Positions 7,053-14,977 of a stretch of 20,432 bases of DNA are shown here, one piece after another. The stretch is from CAVPEV01 sp963703555 (GTDB lineage: Bacteria; Actinomycetota; Actinomycetes; Actinomycetales; Cellulomonadaceae): assembly GCA_963703555.1 (NCBI GenBank), contig CAVPEV010000013.1, forward strand, positions 1 through 20,432, in the 5' to 3' direction. Below the pieces are notes generated by a model. That model saw nothing but the letters and a program-made list of their open reading frames with translations, did not search any database and was not told where the DNA came from. The translations under genes and the position numbers were made by a program. Numbering within the stretch: the stretch's first letter is position 1; every line of letters starts with the position of its first letter.

Positions 7053-7648
7053 CGGGACCCCTCTCGGTCGGCCCGGCCGCTCCCGCCGGACGCCGGGCCG
7101 GTCCGGGCCAGCCCGGTCCGGACCAGCTCGGCGGGCGACGCGAGGGCGCGGAGCACCCGTTCCTCCTGGTCGAGCACGGACCGCCGGGCGGCCTCGGCGC
7201 CCTGCGGCCCGACGTCGAGCACGTGCACGTACAGCACCCCGGACAGCCGGTGCGCCTCCACGACGAGCGAGCCGGGCACGAGCGAGGTCAGCTGGGCGGT
7301 GAGCGTCAGGTACAGGTCCGACCGGGTGCGCAGCTGCACGCGGACCACCGCGCCGTGCGGCACCCGACGAGGGGTCAACGCGAGCAGCGCGACCTGCGTC
7401 GACGCGCGCACGATGTCGGCCGCCAGCCGCGCCACGAGCCGGGCCAGCCCCCACGGGCGGACCCGGCCGTGGAAGGACACCGAGGGCATCCGGGCCGCCA
7501 GGACGACCAGGCACGCCACACCGAGCCCGGCCAGCACGGTGCCCGGCGCGACGTTCCCCCACAGCAGCACCCACACCACCGTCAGCCACACGACGGTCGG
7601 CCACTGCCGCACCAGCCGAGCCGGAGCCCTGCGCCACCGTCGGCTCAC
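7049..7648 (-). CDS. mrpE: Na+/H+ antiporter subunit MrpE/MnhE
   Basis: A 199-aa subunit of the MnhE family. The N-terminal part has two close hydrophobic segments (about residues 15-33 and 36-53, reading VVWLTVVWVLLWGNVAPGTV). The soluble C-terminal part holds the characteristic RTRSDLYLTLTAQLTSLVPG stretch and a VLYVHVLDV strand. Start is GTG at 7648, overlapping the mrpD stop by 4 bp (GTGA); its own stop overlaps the mrpF start. The frame stays open far upstream but within mrpD, so a longer form is rejected. The last 30 residues are a Gly/Ser/Arg-rich tail. MrpE is required for full antiport activity in other species. Confidence 0.93.
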   Translation of the reverse strand: MSRRWRRAPARLVRQWPTVVWLTVVWVLLWGNVAPGTVLAGLGVACLVVLAARMPSVSFHGRVRPWGLARLVARLAADIVRASTQVALLALTPRRVPHGAVVRVQLRTRSDLYLTLTAQLTSLVPGSLVVEAHRLSGVLYVHVLDVGPQGAEAARRSVLDQEERVLRALASPAELVRTGLARTGPASGGSGRADREGSR

Positions 7649-9246
7649 GGTGCACCCTCCCGCGTGCCGTCGACCGACCCGGCCGTGGCGGCCTTGGGAC
7701 CCGACGCACCGTCTTCGGCGACGTCGGCCGGCCCCCCGGAGCCCGGTGACCCGTCGGGCAGCACCGCACCGATGTAGGGCGTCCGTTCGACGAGATCCGC
7801 CGCCGCGCGGCCCGCGTAGCCGTACAGCGGGCCGGCCACCACGGTGAGCGCCACCCCGAGCCCGACCAGCGCCGCGGCGGGCAGCACCATGCCGGTAGGC
7901 AGCCGAACCGGTTCCGGCTCCTCCGGGGGGGTCTGCCAGAAGGCCTTGTTCCACACCTTGACCAGCGCGTACAGGGTGAGCAGCGAGGTCACCACCGAGC
8001 CGCCGACCAGCATGAAGGCCGCCGGCGTCCCGGCCTGCGTGCTGGCCTGGAGCAGCCCGAGCTTGCCGAGGAAGCCTGACAGCGGCGGGATCCCCCCCAG
8101 GCTCATCGCGGGGATGAAGAACAGGACGGCCAGCACCGGCGACAACCGGGCCAGCCCGCCCAGCTCGGTCAGCGACGTCGTCCCGCTGCGCCGTTCGATC
8201 AGGCCGGCGACCAGGAACAACGCCGTCTGCACCGTGATGTGGTGGACCACGTAGTAGATCGAGGCGGTCCAGCCGGCCTCCGACGACAGCGCGATGCCGA
8301 AGACCATGAACCCGATGTGGCTGACCAGCGTGAAGGACAGCAGCCGCTTGAGGTCGTCCTGGGCGACGGCGCCGAGGATCCCGACGAGCATGGTCGCGAG
8401 CGCGGCCCAGGCCAGCACGCCGTCCAGGCGGCCGTCGGGGAAGAGCAGGGACTGGGTCCGGATGATCGCGTACACGCCGACCTTGGTCAGCAGGCCGGCG
8501 AACACCGCGGTCACCGGCGCCGGCGCGGTGGGGTACGAGTCGGGCAGCCAGGTGGACAGCGGGAAGATCGCCGCCTTGATCCCGAACGCGAGCAGCAGCA
8601 CCACCTGCAGGACCAGACGCACTCCCGGATCGATCTGAGGCAGGCGCACGGCCAGCTGGGCGAGGTTGACCGTGCCGGTAGCCGCGTAGATGCCGGCCAG
8701 GGCGACGAGGAAGAGCAGGCTGGAGGTCAGCGACACGACCACGTAGATGCTGCCGGCCCGGATCCGTTCGACGCTGCCTCCCAGGGTGAGCAGCACGAAG
8801 CTCGCGGCGAGCAGGATCTCGAACCCGACGTAGATGTTGAACAGGTCGCCGGACAGGAACGCGTTCGACACCCCCGCCGTGAGGACCAGGTACGTCGGGT
8901 GGTAGATGGACACCGGCGCGGTGGACTGGGCATCGGCCGTGCCCTGCCCCAGGGAGTAGGCCAGGACGCACAGGGTCACGGCGCTGGACACGGCGAGCAT
9001 GAGCGCGCAGAGCCGGTCGGCGACGAGGTCGATGCCCATCGGAGCCGCCCAGCCGCCCACGTCGAGGACCAGCGGGCCGGAGTCGGCAAGCACCAGCAGG
9101 GCGACGGAGACCGCGACGACCAGGCACAGCGCCGCCACCGACACCGTGCGCTGGGCGCGCGGCCGACGGGACAGCACCAGGGTGAGCCCGGCAGCCGTCA
9201 GCGGGATGACCACCGGCAGCGGGACCAGCCAGGCGGCGCCGCTCAC
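7645..9246 (-). CDS. mrpD: Na+/H+ antiporter subunit MrpD/MnhD
   Basis: A 533-aa polytopic subunit related to the proton-pumping NuoN/NuoM subunits of respiratory complex I, with about fourteen hydrophobic helices. Conserved charged residues are in place: Glu143 in the YVGFEILLAASF helix, and Lys224 in GIKAAIFPLSTWLPDSYPTA. A downstream LLTKVGVYAIIRTQ helix follows. These residues form the presumed proton channel. GTG at 9246 overlaps the mrpC stop by 4 bp. The C-terminal 50 residues are a Gly/Ser/Asp-rich tail absent from many homologues. MrpD works together with MrpA in Na+/H+ exchange across the membrane and supports pH and salt homeostasis. Confidence 0.95.
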   Translation of the reverse strand: MSGAAWLVPLPVVIPLTAAGLTLVLSRRPRAQRTVSVAALCLVVAVSVALLVLADSGPLVLDVGGWAAPMGIDLVADRLCALMLAVSSAVTLCVLAYSLGQGTADAQSTAPVSIYHPTYLVLTAGVSNAFLSGDLFNIYVGFEILLAASFVLLTLGGSVERIRAGSIYVVVSLTSSLLFLVALAGIYAATGTVNLAQLAVRLPQIDPGVRLVLQVVLLLAFGIKAAIFPLSTWLPDSYPTAPAPVTAVFAGLLTKVGVYAIIRTQSLLFPDGRLDGVLAWAALATMLVGILGAVAQDDLKRLLSFTLVSHIGFMVFGIALSSEAGWTASIYYVVHHITVQTALFLVAGLIERRSGTTSLTELGGLARLSPVLAVLFFIPAMSLGGIPPLSGFLGKLGLLQASTQAGTPAAFMLVGGSVVTSLLTLYALVKVWNKAFWQTPPEEPEPVRLPTGMVLPAAALVGLGVALTVVAGPLYGYAGRAAADLVERTPYIGAVLPDGSPGSGGPADVAEDGASGPKAATAGSVDGTREGAP

Positions 9247-9710
9247 CCGTGCACCCCCGGGTGGCCCTCGTCGGTCTCGTCGCGGGTGGCCGAGGCCTCC
9301 TCCGCCAGGCTGGTGGCCGCCTCGTCGAGGCCCCGCACCGCGAGCAGGTCACCGGCCGCCTGCCGGGCGATCCGGCGGTCCTCCACGTCGTCCTGGACCT
9401 CGTCGTGGCCGTGCAGGCGCCAGGAGCGGTAGGCCATCGCCAGCACGAAGGCCGCCATGCCGAGCGTGATGACGATCGCCGTCAGCACCATGGCCTGCGG
9501 CAACGGGTCCGCCATGGCCGACTCGGGCGCCTGGCCGACGATGGGTGGGCGGCCGGCCCGGCCCCCGGCGACGAGGAACAGCAGGTTGATGCCGTTGCCG
9601 ATCAGGACGACGCCGACGAGCACCCGGGACAGGCTGCGCTCGAGCAGCAGGTACACGCCCGCGGCGACGAGCACGGCGATGGCGACCACGAGCACGATGT
9701 CCGGCGTCAT
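9243..9710 (-). CDS. mrpC: Na+/H+ antiporter subunit MrpC/MnhC
   Basis: A 155-aa NuoK-like subunit with three membrane helices. The first is at about residues 4-21, the second at 30-49 carrying VLVGVVLIGNGINLLFLVAG, and the third at about 72-93 (AMVLTAIVITLGMAAFVLAM). Both latter stretches are highly conserved in MnhC/NuoK. ATG at 9710 overlaps the mrpA stop by 4 bp, and its stop overlaps the mrpD start. A hydrophilic tail of about 60 residues (about 95-155) rich in Asp, Glu and Arg makes it longer than MrpC of Bacillus. Such tails recur on the F and D subunits in this operon. Confidence 0.95.
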   Translation of the reverse strand: MTPDIVLVVAIAVLVAAGVYLLLERSLSRVLVGVVLIGNGINLLFLVAGGRAGRPPIVGQAPESAMADPLPQAMVLTAIVITLGMAAFVLAMAYRSWRLHGHDEVQDDVEDRRIARQAAGDLLAVRGLDEAATSLAEEASATRDETDEGHPGVHG

Positions 9711-12613
9711 CGGTCGGCCTCCGCCTGGACGTCGATCTCGGCCCCGAGGCTGCGCAGCATATCCAGCACCAGCCCGACCACGACCAGGTACACCCCGATG
9801 TCGAAGAACAAGGACGTCACCAGGTGCACCTCACCCACCACCGGCAGGTGCCGGTCGAGCACCCAGGACTGCAGCACCGAGCCGCCGACCAGCTCGGCGA
9901 CCAGCCCAACCCCGGCCGAGAGGAACAGCCCGGCGCCGAGCAGCAGGCTGGGCTGGACGGGCGCCGCCTCACCGAGCTCGTAGCGGCCACCGGCCAGGTA
10001 CCGCACGGTCAGGGCGAGGCCGGTGACGAGGCCGGCGGCGAACCCGCCGCCCGGGGAGTTGTGCCCGGAGAACAGCAGGTAGAGGGCATAGACGAGCATG
10101 GTGGGGAACAGCAGACGCGTGGTCACCTCGAACAGCACCGACCGTCGCTCGGGGGACAGGGTGGCGCCGGCGCGCAACCACGTGCGGGTGCCCGGCCGGT
10201 CCGGGTCGCGCTCGGCGGCGCGCAGCTCGGCCGCCGGCCTGCGCAGCTCCCGGGCCGGATCGGGCGCTCCCGTCCACACGTCCACGGTCTGGCCCGCGTC
10301 GCGCACGCGCTGCACCGGGCCGCCGCGCCGGGTGACGAAGACCAGGGAGGCGACCCCGGTCGCCGCCGCCAGCAGCACCGAGATCTCCCCCATGGTGTCC
10401 CAGGCCCGAATGTCGACGAGGGTGACGTTGACGACGTTGCGCCCGCCTCCGACGCCGTACGCCTGCTCGGCGAAGTCCGCCGAGACGGGTGTGTGCACCC
10501 GGGCCACGGGAGCCACCAGCGCCACGAGCGCCACCGTCAGGCCCACCGCGACCCCGACGCCCAGCCGCAGCCACCGGCTGGCCGCCAGCGGGCGGTCGGA
10601 GAAGTACGGCGGCAGCCGACGCAGCACCAGCACGAACACGACCAGGGTCACGGTCTCCACGAGTACCTGGGTGAGCGCCAGGTCGGGCGCCCCGTGCAGC
10701 AGGAACAACCCCGCGATGGCATAGCCGCCCACGCCGAGCAGCATCACCGCCTTGAGCCGGCGCCGGGACCGGGCGGTGAGCACGGCCGACACGACGACCA
10801 CCGCGGCGAGCACCCCCTCGACGACGTGGTCCGGGCCCCGCACGACGGACGGCCAGGTTCCGGTGCTGGCCGCGGCCGACCACACCCCGACGACGAGCAC
10901 CGCGAGGATGCCGCCCAGGTACAGCGGCAACGACCCACGCTGGGTGCCGGCGGTGACGTCGGCCGCGACGTCGTCGAGCCGACGCATCCCCCGCCGGTAG
11001 ATGCGGTCGACCTCCGGCATGCGCGGCATCCGGACCTGGGCGCGGGCCACCGGGCCGCGGGCGACGAACAGCCCGGCACCGGTGGCGAGGGCGAGCACCG
11101 TCACACCCAGGGCCGGGGTCAGGCCGGCCCACAGCGCCAGGTGACCGGGTCGGCCCGACGGGTAGGTGTCCGCGTACGGCCGCAGCAGCCGTTCCCCGAG
11201 GCCGGGCGCCAGGCCGAGGCCGAGGCCCAGCACCGCCAGGGCCAGCGCCGGCCAGACCAGCACCAGCGAGGGGTGGCTGACCGGCGCCGCCTCGGCGGGG
11301 GGGACGTCGTGCTTGGTGGCGAACGCGCCCCACCACAGGCGCAGGCCGTAGGCCACGGTCAGCGCCGACCCGACGGCCACCACCGCCACCAGCACCGGCC
11401 CGGTCCAGGCCGGTCCGACCGGGCTGTGCCCCAGCGCGTCGAGCGCGGCCTCCTTGGCGACGTAGCCGACGAACGGCGGTAGGCCGATCATCGATGCGGT
11501 CGCCAGCGCGCCGGTCGCCGCCGTCCACGGCAGCTCGCGTCCGACCCCGGACAATCGGCGCAGGTCACGGGTGCCGGTCGCGGCGTCGACCACTCCTACG
11601 ACGAGGAACAGCGCGGCCTTGAACAGGGCGTGCGCGGCGAGCAGGGCCAGGCCGGCCAGGGCGACGGCCCGGGACCCGTGCCCCACGAGCAGCACCACCA
11701 GACCCAGCTGGCTGACCGTGCCGAACGCCAGGATCAGCTTGAGATCGTCCTGGCGCAGCGCTCGGTACCCGCCGAGCAGCACCGACGCCCCGCCCAGCCC
11801 CAGGACCAGGACCTGCCAGACGGTCAGGCTCGCGTACGCCGGCGCGAACCGGGCGATGAGGTAGACCCCCGCCTTCACCATCGCCGCGGCATGCAGATAG
11901 GCGCTGACCGGCGTCGGGGCCGCCATCGCGGCCGGCAGCCAGAAGTGCGTCGGGACCAGCGCCGACTTGCTCGCCGCCCCGACCAGCAGGCACACCACCG
12001 CGACCGTCACCGCGGTACCGGACGGCGGGTCGGCGAGGATCGCCGAGAGCCGGTAGGTCCCCGCGGCGTGACCGAGCAGCACCAGGCCGACGAGCAGCAC
12101 CAGCCCACCGGCCGTGGTGACGACGATGGCCTGCATCGCGGCACGGCGGCTGGCCTTGCGCTCGTAGTAGTGGCCGATGAGCAGGTAGGAGCAGACCGTG
12201 GTGAACTCCCAGAAGACGAACAGGAGCACCAGGTTGTCCGCGGTGACCAGGCCGAGCATGGCGCCGGCGAAGGCGGTGAGCACCGCGGCGAACCGGCCCA
12301 GGCCGCTCGCCCCGGACCGGAAGTACGCGGTGCAGTAGGCGAGGACGAGGGCACCGACCCCGGACACGACGAGCGCCATCAGCCACGACAGCGTGTCCAA
12401 CCGGAAGCTGAGCTCCAGCCCGATCGCGGGCACCCAGCCGACGCGCGTCGCGGGGCCGTGGCCGGCCAGCACCGCCTGCGTGCGGCTCAGTGTCCACACC
12501 GTCGCCGCCGCAGGGACCAGGGCGAGCACCGCGAAGGCCCGCCGACCCCACCGCCGGACCAGCAGCGGCGCGAGCAAGCCCGCCACCAGGTGTCCGGTGA
12601 TCAGCAGCAGCAC
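9707..12613 (-). CDS. mrpA: Na+/H+ antiporter subunit MrpA with fused MrpB domain
   Basis: A 968-aa subunit that starts the operon. The N-terminal 500 residues are a NuoL-like proton-translocating module. It carries Glu136 in the FVFWEFTTVCSYLL helix, and Lys216 in KSALVPTHFWLPAAMAAPTP, followed by a SAYLHAAAMVKAGVYLIARF helix. A DUF4040-like segment lies at about 618-690 (GAPDLALTQVLVETVTLVVF). Residues from about 824 onward are an MnhB domain (EVTTRLLFPTMLVYALYLLF, then a GHNSPGGGF loop). This explains why no separate mrpB is present; such fusion is usual in actinobacteria. GTG at 12613 is preceded by a weak GAGGAC site. A hydrophilic linker at about 770-820 precedes the MnhB part. Role: Na+(Li+)/H+ exchange and alkaline/salt tolerance. 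Confidence 0.95.
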   Translation of the reverse strand: MLLLITGHLVAGLLAPLLVRRWGRRAFAVLALVPAAATVWTLSRTQAVLAGHGPATRVGWVPAIGLELSFRLDTLSWLMALVVSGVGALVLAYCTAYFRSGASGLGRFAAVLTAFAGAMLGLVTADNLVLLFVFWEFTTVCSYLLIGHYYERKASRRAAMQAIVVTTAGGLVLLVGLVLLGHAAGTYRLSAILADPPSGTAVTVAVVCLLVGAASKSALVPTHFWLPAAMAAPTPVSAYLHAAAMVKAGVYLIARFAPAYASLTVWQVLVLGLGGASVLLGGYRALRQDDLKLILAFGTVSQLGLVVLLVGHGSRAVALAGLALLAAHALFKAALFLVVGVVDAATGTRDLRRLSGVGRELPWTAATGALATASMIGLPPFVGYVAKEAALDALGHSPVGPAWTGPVLVAVVAVGSALTVAYGLRLWWGAFATKHDVPPAEAAPVSHPSLVLVWPALALAVLGLGLGLAPGLGERLLRPYADTYPSGRPGHLALWAGLTPALGVTVLALATGAGLFVARGPVARAQVRMPRMPEVDRIYRRGMRRLDDVAADVTAGTQRGSLPLYLGGILAVLVVGVWSAAASTGTWPSVVRGPDHVVEGVLAAVVVVSAVLTARSRRRLKAVMLLGVGGYAIAGLFLLHGAPDLALTQVLVETVTLVVFVLVLRRLPPYFSDRPLAASRWLRLGVGVAVGLTVALVALVAPVARVHTPVSADFAEQAYGVGGGRNVVNVTLVDIRAWDTMGEISVLLAAATGVASLVFVTRRGGPVQRVRDAGQTVDVWTGAPDPARELRRPAAELRAAERDPDRPGTRTWLRAGATLSPERRSVLFEVTTRLLFPTMLVYALYLLFSGHNSPGGGFAAGLVTGLALTVRYLAGGRYELGEAAPVQPSLLLGAGLFLSAGVGLVAELVGGSVLQSWVLDRHLPVVGEVHLVTSLFFDIGVYLVVVGLVLDMLRSLGAEIDVQAEADR

Positions 12614-12664
12614 GTCCGGGTCCGTCCTCGTCGGGGGCGGGGGGTCCCGCGCGGGGACAGGACG

Positions 12665-12694
12665 ACCTTAGCTGTCGGCTCCGAGCGGGTCCTC
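12665..12694 (-). promoter_or_regulatory. Candidate mrp operon promoter
   Basis: Minus strand: TAAGGT (12670-12665) resembles a -10 box, and GAGGAC (12694-12689), 18 nt upstream, is a weak -35. It would give a leader of about 45 nt before the mrpA GTG. It lies in the 113-bp region shared with the divergent Fe-S gene. The match is weak and based on eye alone. Confidence 0.3.
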
Positions 12695-12726
12695 GCGCCA
12701 GGTCGGTCGGCAGGCAAGAGGTTACG

Positions 12727-14955
12727 GTGACCGTCGTGCAGCCACTGCGTGCCTTCTGCCTCGTGCTCGTCGTGCTGGCGACCGTCATCGGCGTGAGCCT
12801 GTTCGTCCGCGGCTGCATGCGGATCGTCACCACCGTGCGGATCGGCCGGCCGGTGCCGGCCGGGCGGCTGCGGCCGGTGGGCCGCCGGTTGGCCACCCTC
12901 GCCACGGAGGTCCTCGGGCACACCGGGTTCCGCGGGCGGCCGGCGGTCCGGGCCGCGCACTGGGCCGTCATGGTGTCCTTCCCGGTCCTCCTGCTCACCC
13001 TTGTCGCCGGGTACGGGCAGGTCGTCGACCCGCGGTACGTGCTGCCTCTGGTCGGGCACCTGGCCCCCTGGGAGTGGATCACCGAGGCGTTCGCCTGGGC
13101 CGGGCTGGTCGGCATCGTCGCCCTCGTCGCCGTCCGGCTGCGCACGCAGCCCCGCCACCCGGGGCACGGGCGCGCCGACCGGGTGCGGGCCACCGGCTCG
13201 GCGGAGCCCGCCGCGGACCCCGGGCGTCGCCGCTCCCGGTTCTTCGGCTCCGACGCCACCGCGGCCTACGTCGTCGAGGCCACCGTCGGCCTCGTCGTCC
13301 TCGCGGTGCTGGTGCTGCGCGGGCTGGAGTACGCCCTGGCCGCCCAGGCGGGCGACCCGGTGGCGAGCACCTGGCACTTCCCGCTCACCGCATGGTTCGG
13401 TGCCGCCTGGGCCTCGGCGTCGACCGCCGTGCTGGAGGACGCCGTGGTCGTCTGCGCGACCGTGAAGATCCTCGTGTCGATGGCGTGGTTCGTCGTCGTC
13501 GGCCTGCAACCGACCATGGGCGTGGCCTGGCACCGGTTCCTGGCGATCGTCAACGTGTACGCCCGCCGGGAGCCGGACGGCGCCCCCGCCCTCGGCCCGC
13601 TCGGCCCGCTGGTCCTCGACGGGCGGCCGGTGGACCTCACTGCGCCGGAGGACCTCCCCGAGGACGTGCGGCTGGGCGCCGGCGCGGTGGAGGACCTCAG
13701 CTGGAAGGCCCTGCTCGACGCGTCCACGTGCACCGAGTGCGGCCGGTGCCAGGAGCAGTGCCCGGCCTGGGTGACCGGCAAGCCGCTCAGCCCGAAGCTC
13801 GTCATGGCGTCCCTGCGCGACCACGCCGCCGCGACGGCCCCCTACCTGCGGGCCGGTGACACCTCGCACGCGGGGATCGACCTGGTGTCCTCCGGCGTCA
13901 TCGACCCGGACGTGCTGTGGTCGTGCACCACCTGCGGAGCCTGCGTGCAGCAGTGCCCGGTGGACATCGAGCACGTCGACACGCTGCTCGACATCCGCCG
14001 GTACCAGGTGCTCATGGAGTCGTCGTTCCCGGCCGAGCTGGGCGCCACCTTCACGAAGATCGAGCGCCAGGGCAACCCGTGGGGACTGCCGGCCCGCACC
14101 CGTCGGGACTGGATGACGGGTCTCGACGTCGAGGTCCCGGTGATCGGGCAGGACGTCGACTCCGCGGACGGTCTGGACTACGTGCTGTGGGTCGGTTGCG
14201 CGGGCGCGTACGAGGAGCGGGCGCAGCGCACCACCCGGGCCGTGCTGGAGCTGCTGCACACCGCCGGGCTGACCGTCGGGGTGCTCGCGGGCGAGACGTG
14301 CACCGGGGACCCGGCCCGCCGGGCCGGCAACGAGCTGCTGTTCCAGATGCTCGCCTCGACCAACGTGGCCACTCTCGACGAGGCCCGTGTGCAGCGCATC
14401 GTCGTCACCTGCGCGCACTGCTTCAACACGCTGGCCCGGGAGTACCCGCAGCTGGGCGGGCGGTACGAGGTGATCCACCACACCGAGCTGCTGGACCGCC
14501 TGGTCGCCGAGGGGCGGCTCACGCCGCTGCCGACCGACGACGTCCGGCACGTCACCTACCACGACCCCTGCTACCTGGGCCGGCACAACGGCGTGTACGC
14601 CCCGCCACGGGACCTGCTCGCAGCGATCCCCGGCGTCGAGCTCGCGGAGATGCCGCGCAGCGGCGAGACGTCGTTCTGCTGCGGGGGTGGTGGGGCGCGG
14701 ATGTGGATGGCGGAGACCATCGGCACCCGGATCAGCGAGGACCGGGCCGCGGAGGCCATCGCGACCGGTGCGGACACCATCGCCACCGCCTGCCCGTACT
14801 GCACGGTCATGCTCTCCGACGGGGCGGCCGCGGTGGGACATCCTCAGGTCGGTGCGCCCCAGGTCGGCGTGCCTCAGGTCGGCGTTCCCGAGGTCGCCGA
14901 CATCGCGGTGCTGCTCCTCGACGCTGTGCGCGGCACGTCACCCGCGGCCCGCTGA
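12727..14955 (+). CDS. EtfD-like membrane iron-sulfur oxidoreductase (heterodisulfide-reductase family)
   Basis: A 742-aa protein. The N-terminal 265 residues hold about five membrane helices, of NarI/HdrE-like layout. A soluble part follows with two 4Fe-4S motifs: Cys335, 338, 341, 345 (CTECGRCQEQC) and Cys400, 403, 406, 410 (CTTCGACVQQC). Two cysteine-rich CCG domains come next. The first has Cys491, a CTGDP segment and TCAHCFNTL; the second has YHDPCYLGRHNG and the CCGGGG motif at Cys651-652. This architecture matches mycobacterial Rv0338c/EtfD, proposed to take electrons from electron-transfer flavoprotein during fatty-acid beta-oxidation and pass them to menaquinone. GTG at 12727 is preceded by AAGAGG. 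A repeat-bearing linker lies near the C-terminus. It is divergent from mrpA. The exact donor is inferred from the family. Confidence 0.88.
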   Translation: MTVVQPLRAFCLVLVVLATVIGVSLFVRGCMRIVTTVRIGRPVPAGRLRPVGRRLATLATEVLGHTGFRGRPAVRAAHWAVMVSFPVLLLTLVAGYGQVVDPRYVLPLVGHLAPWEWITEAFAWAGLVGIVALVAVRLRTQPRHPGHGRADRVRATGSAEPAADPGRRRSRFFGSDATAAYVVEATVGLVVLAVLVLRGLEYALAAQAGDPVASTWHFPLTAWFGAAWASASTAVLEDAVVVCATVKILVSMAWFVVVGLQPTMGVAWHRFLAIVNVYARREPDGAPALGPLGPLVLDGRPVDLTAPEDLPEDVRLGAGAVEDLSWKALLDASTCTECGRCQEQCPAWVTGKPLSPKLVMASLRDHAAATAPYLRAGDTSHAGIDLVSSGVIDPDVLWSCTTCGACVQQCPVDIEHVDTLLDIRRYQVLMESSFPAELGATFTKIERQGNPWGLPARTRRDWMTGLDVEVPVIGQDVDSADGLDYVLWVGCAGAYEERAQRTTRAVLELLHTAGLTVGVLAGETCTGDPARRAGNELLFQMLASTNVATLDEARVQRIVVTCAHCFNTLAREYPQLGGRYEVIHHTELLDRLVAEGRLTPLPTDDVRHVTYHDPCYLGRHNGVYAPPRDLLAAIPGVELAEMPRSGETSFCCGGGGARMWMAETIGTRISEDRAAEAIATGADTIATACPYCTVMLSDGAAAVGHPQVGAPQVGVPQVGVPEVADIAVLLLDAVRGTSPAAR
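14842..14895. repeat. 15-nt in-frame tandem repeats near the 3' end of the Fe-S gene
   Basis: Three full 15-nt units and a partial fourth encode Pro-Gln-Val-Gly-(Ala/Val) at residues 706-723. The CAGGTCGG core is identical in all three full units, with differences at other third positions. The linker separates the CPYC-containing C-terminal CCG segment from the final helix. It is probably a slippage expansion in a tolerant linker. Confidence 0.8.
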
Positions 14956-14976
14956 CGCCGCTCGCGGAACCGTCAG
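14952..14976. terminator. Possible bidirectional terminator hairpin
   Basis: CTGACG (14952-14957) pairs with CGTCAG (14971-14976), and CCG/CGG inside can extend the stem. The hairpin fills the gap of 22 nt between two convergent genes and contains the stop codon of the Fe-S gene. There is no T-run, so termination is inferred from position. Confidence 0.4.
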
Positions 14977-14977
14977 G

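Noticed and set aside
8239..9432. Long plus-strand open frame antisense to mrpD
   Set aside because: Low-complexity Gln/His/Arg/Asp protein with no motif. The opposite strand encodes a clear MrpD.
9824..11482. Long plus-strand open frame antisense to mrpA
   Set aside because: Same shadow pattern opposite strong MrpA coding sequence.
12601..14841. 746-codon minus-strand frame opposite the Fe-S oxidoreductase
   Set aside because: No recognisable domain; the plus strand carries two 4Fe-4S motifs and CCG domains in an unbroken frame.
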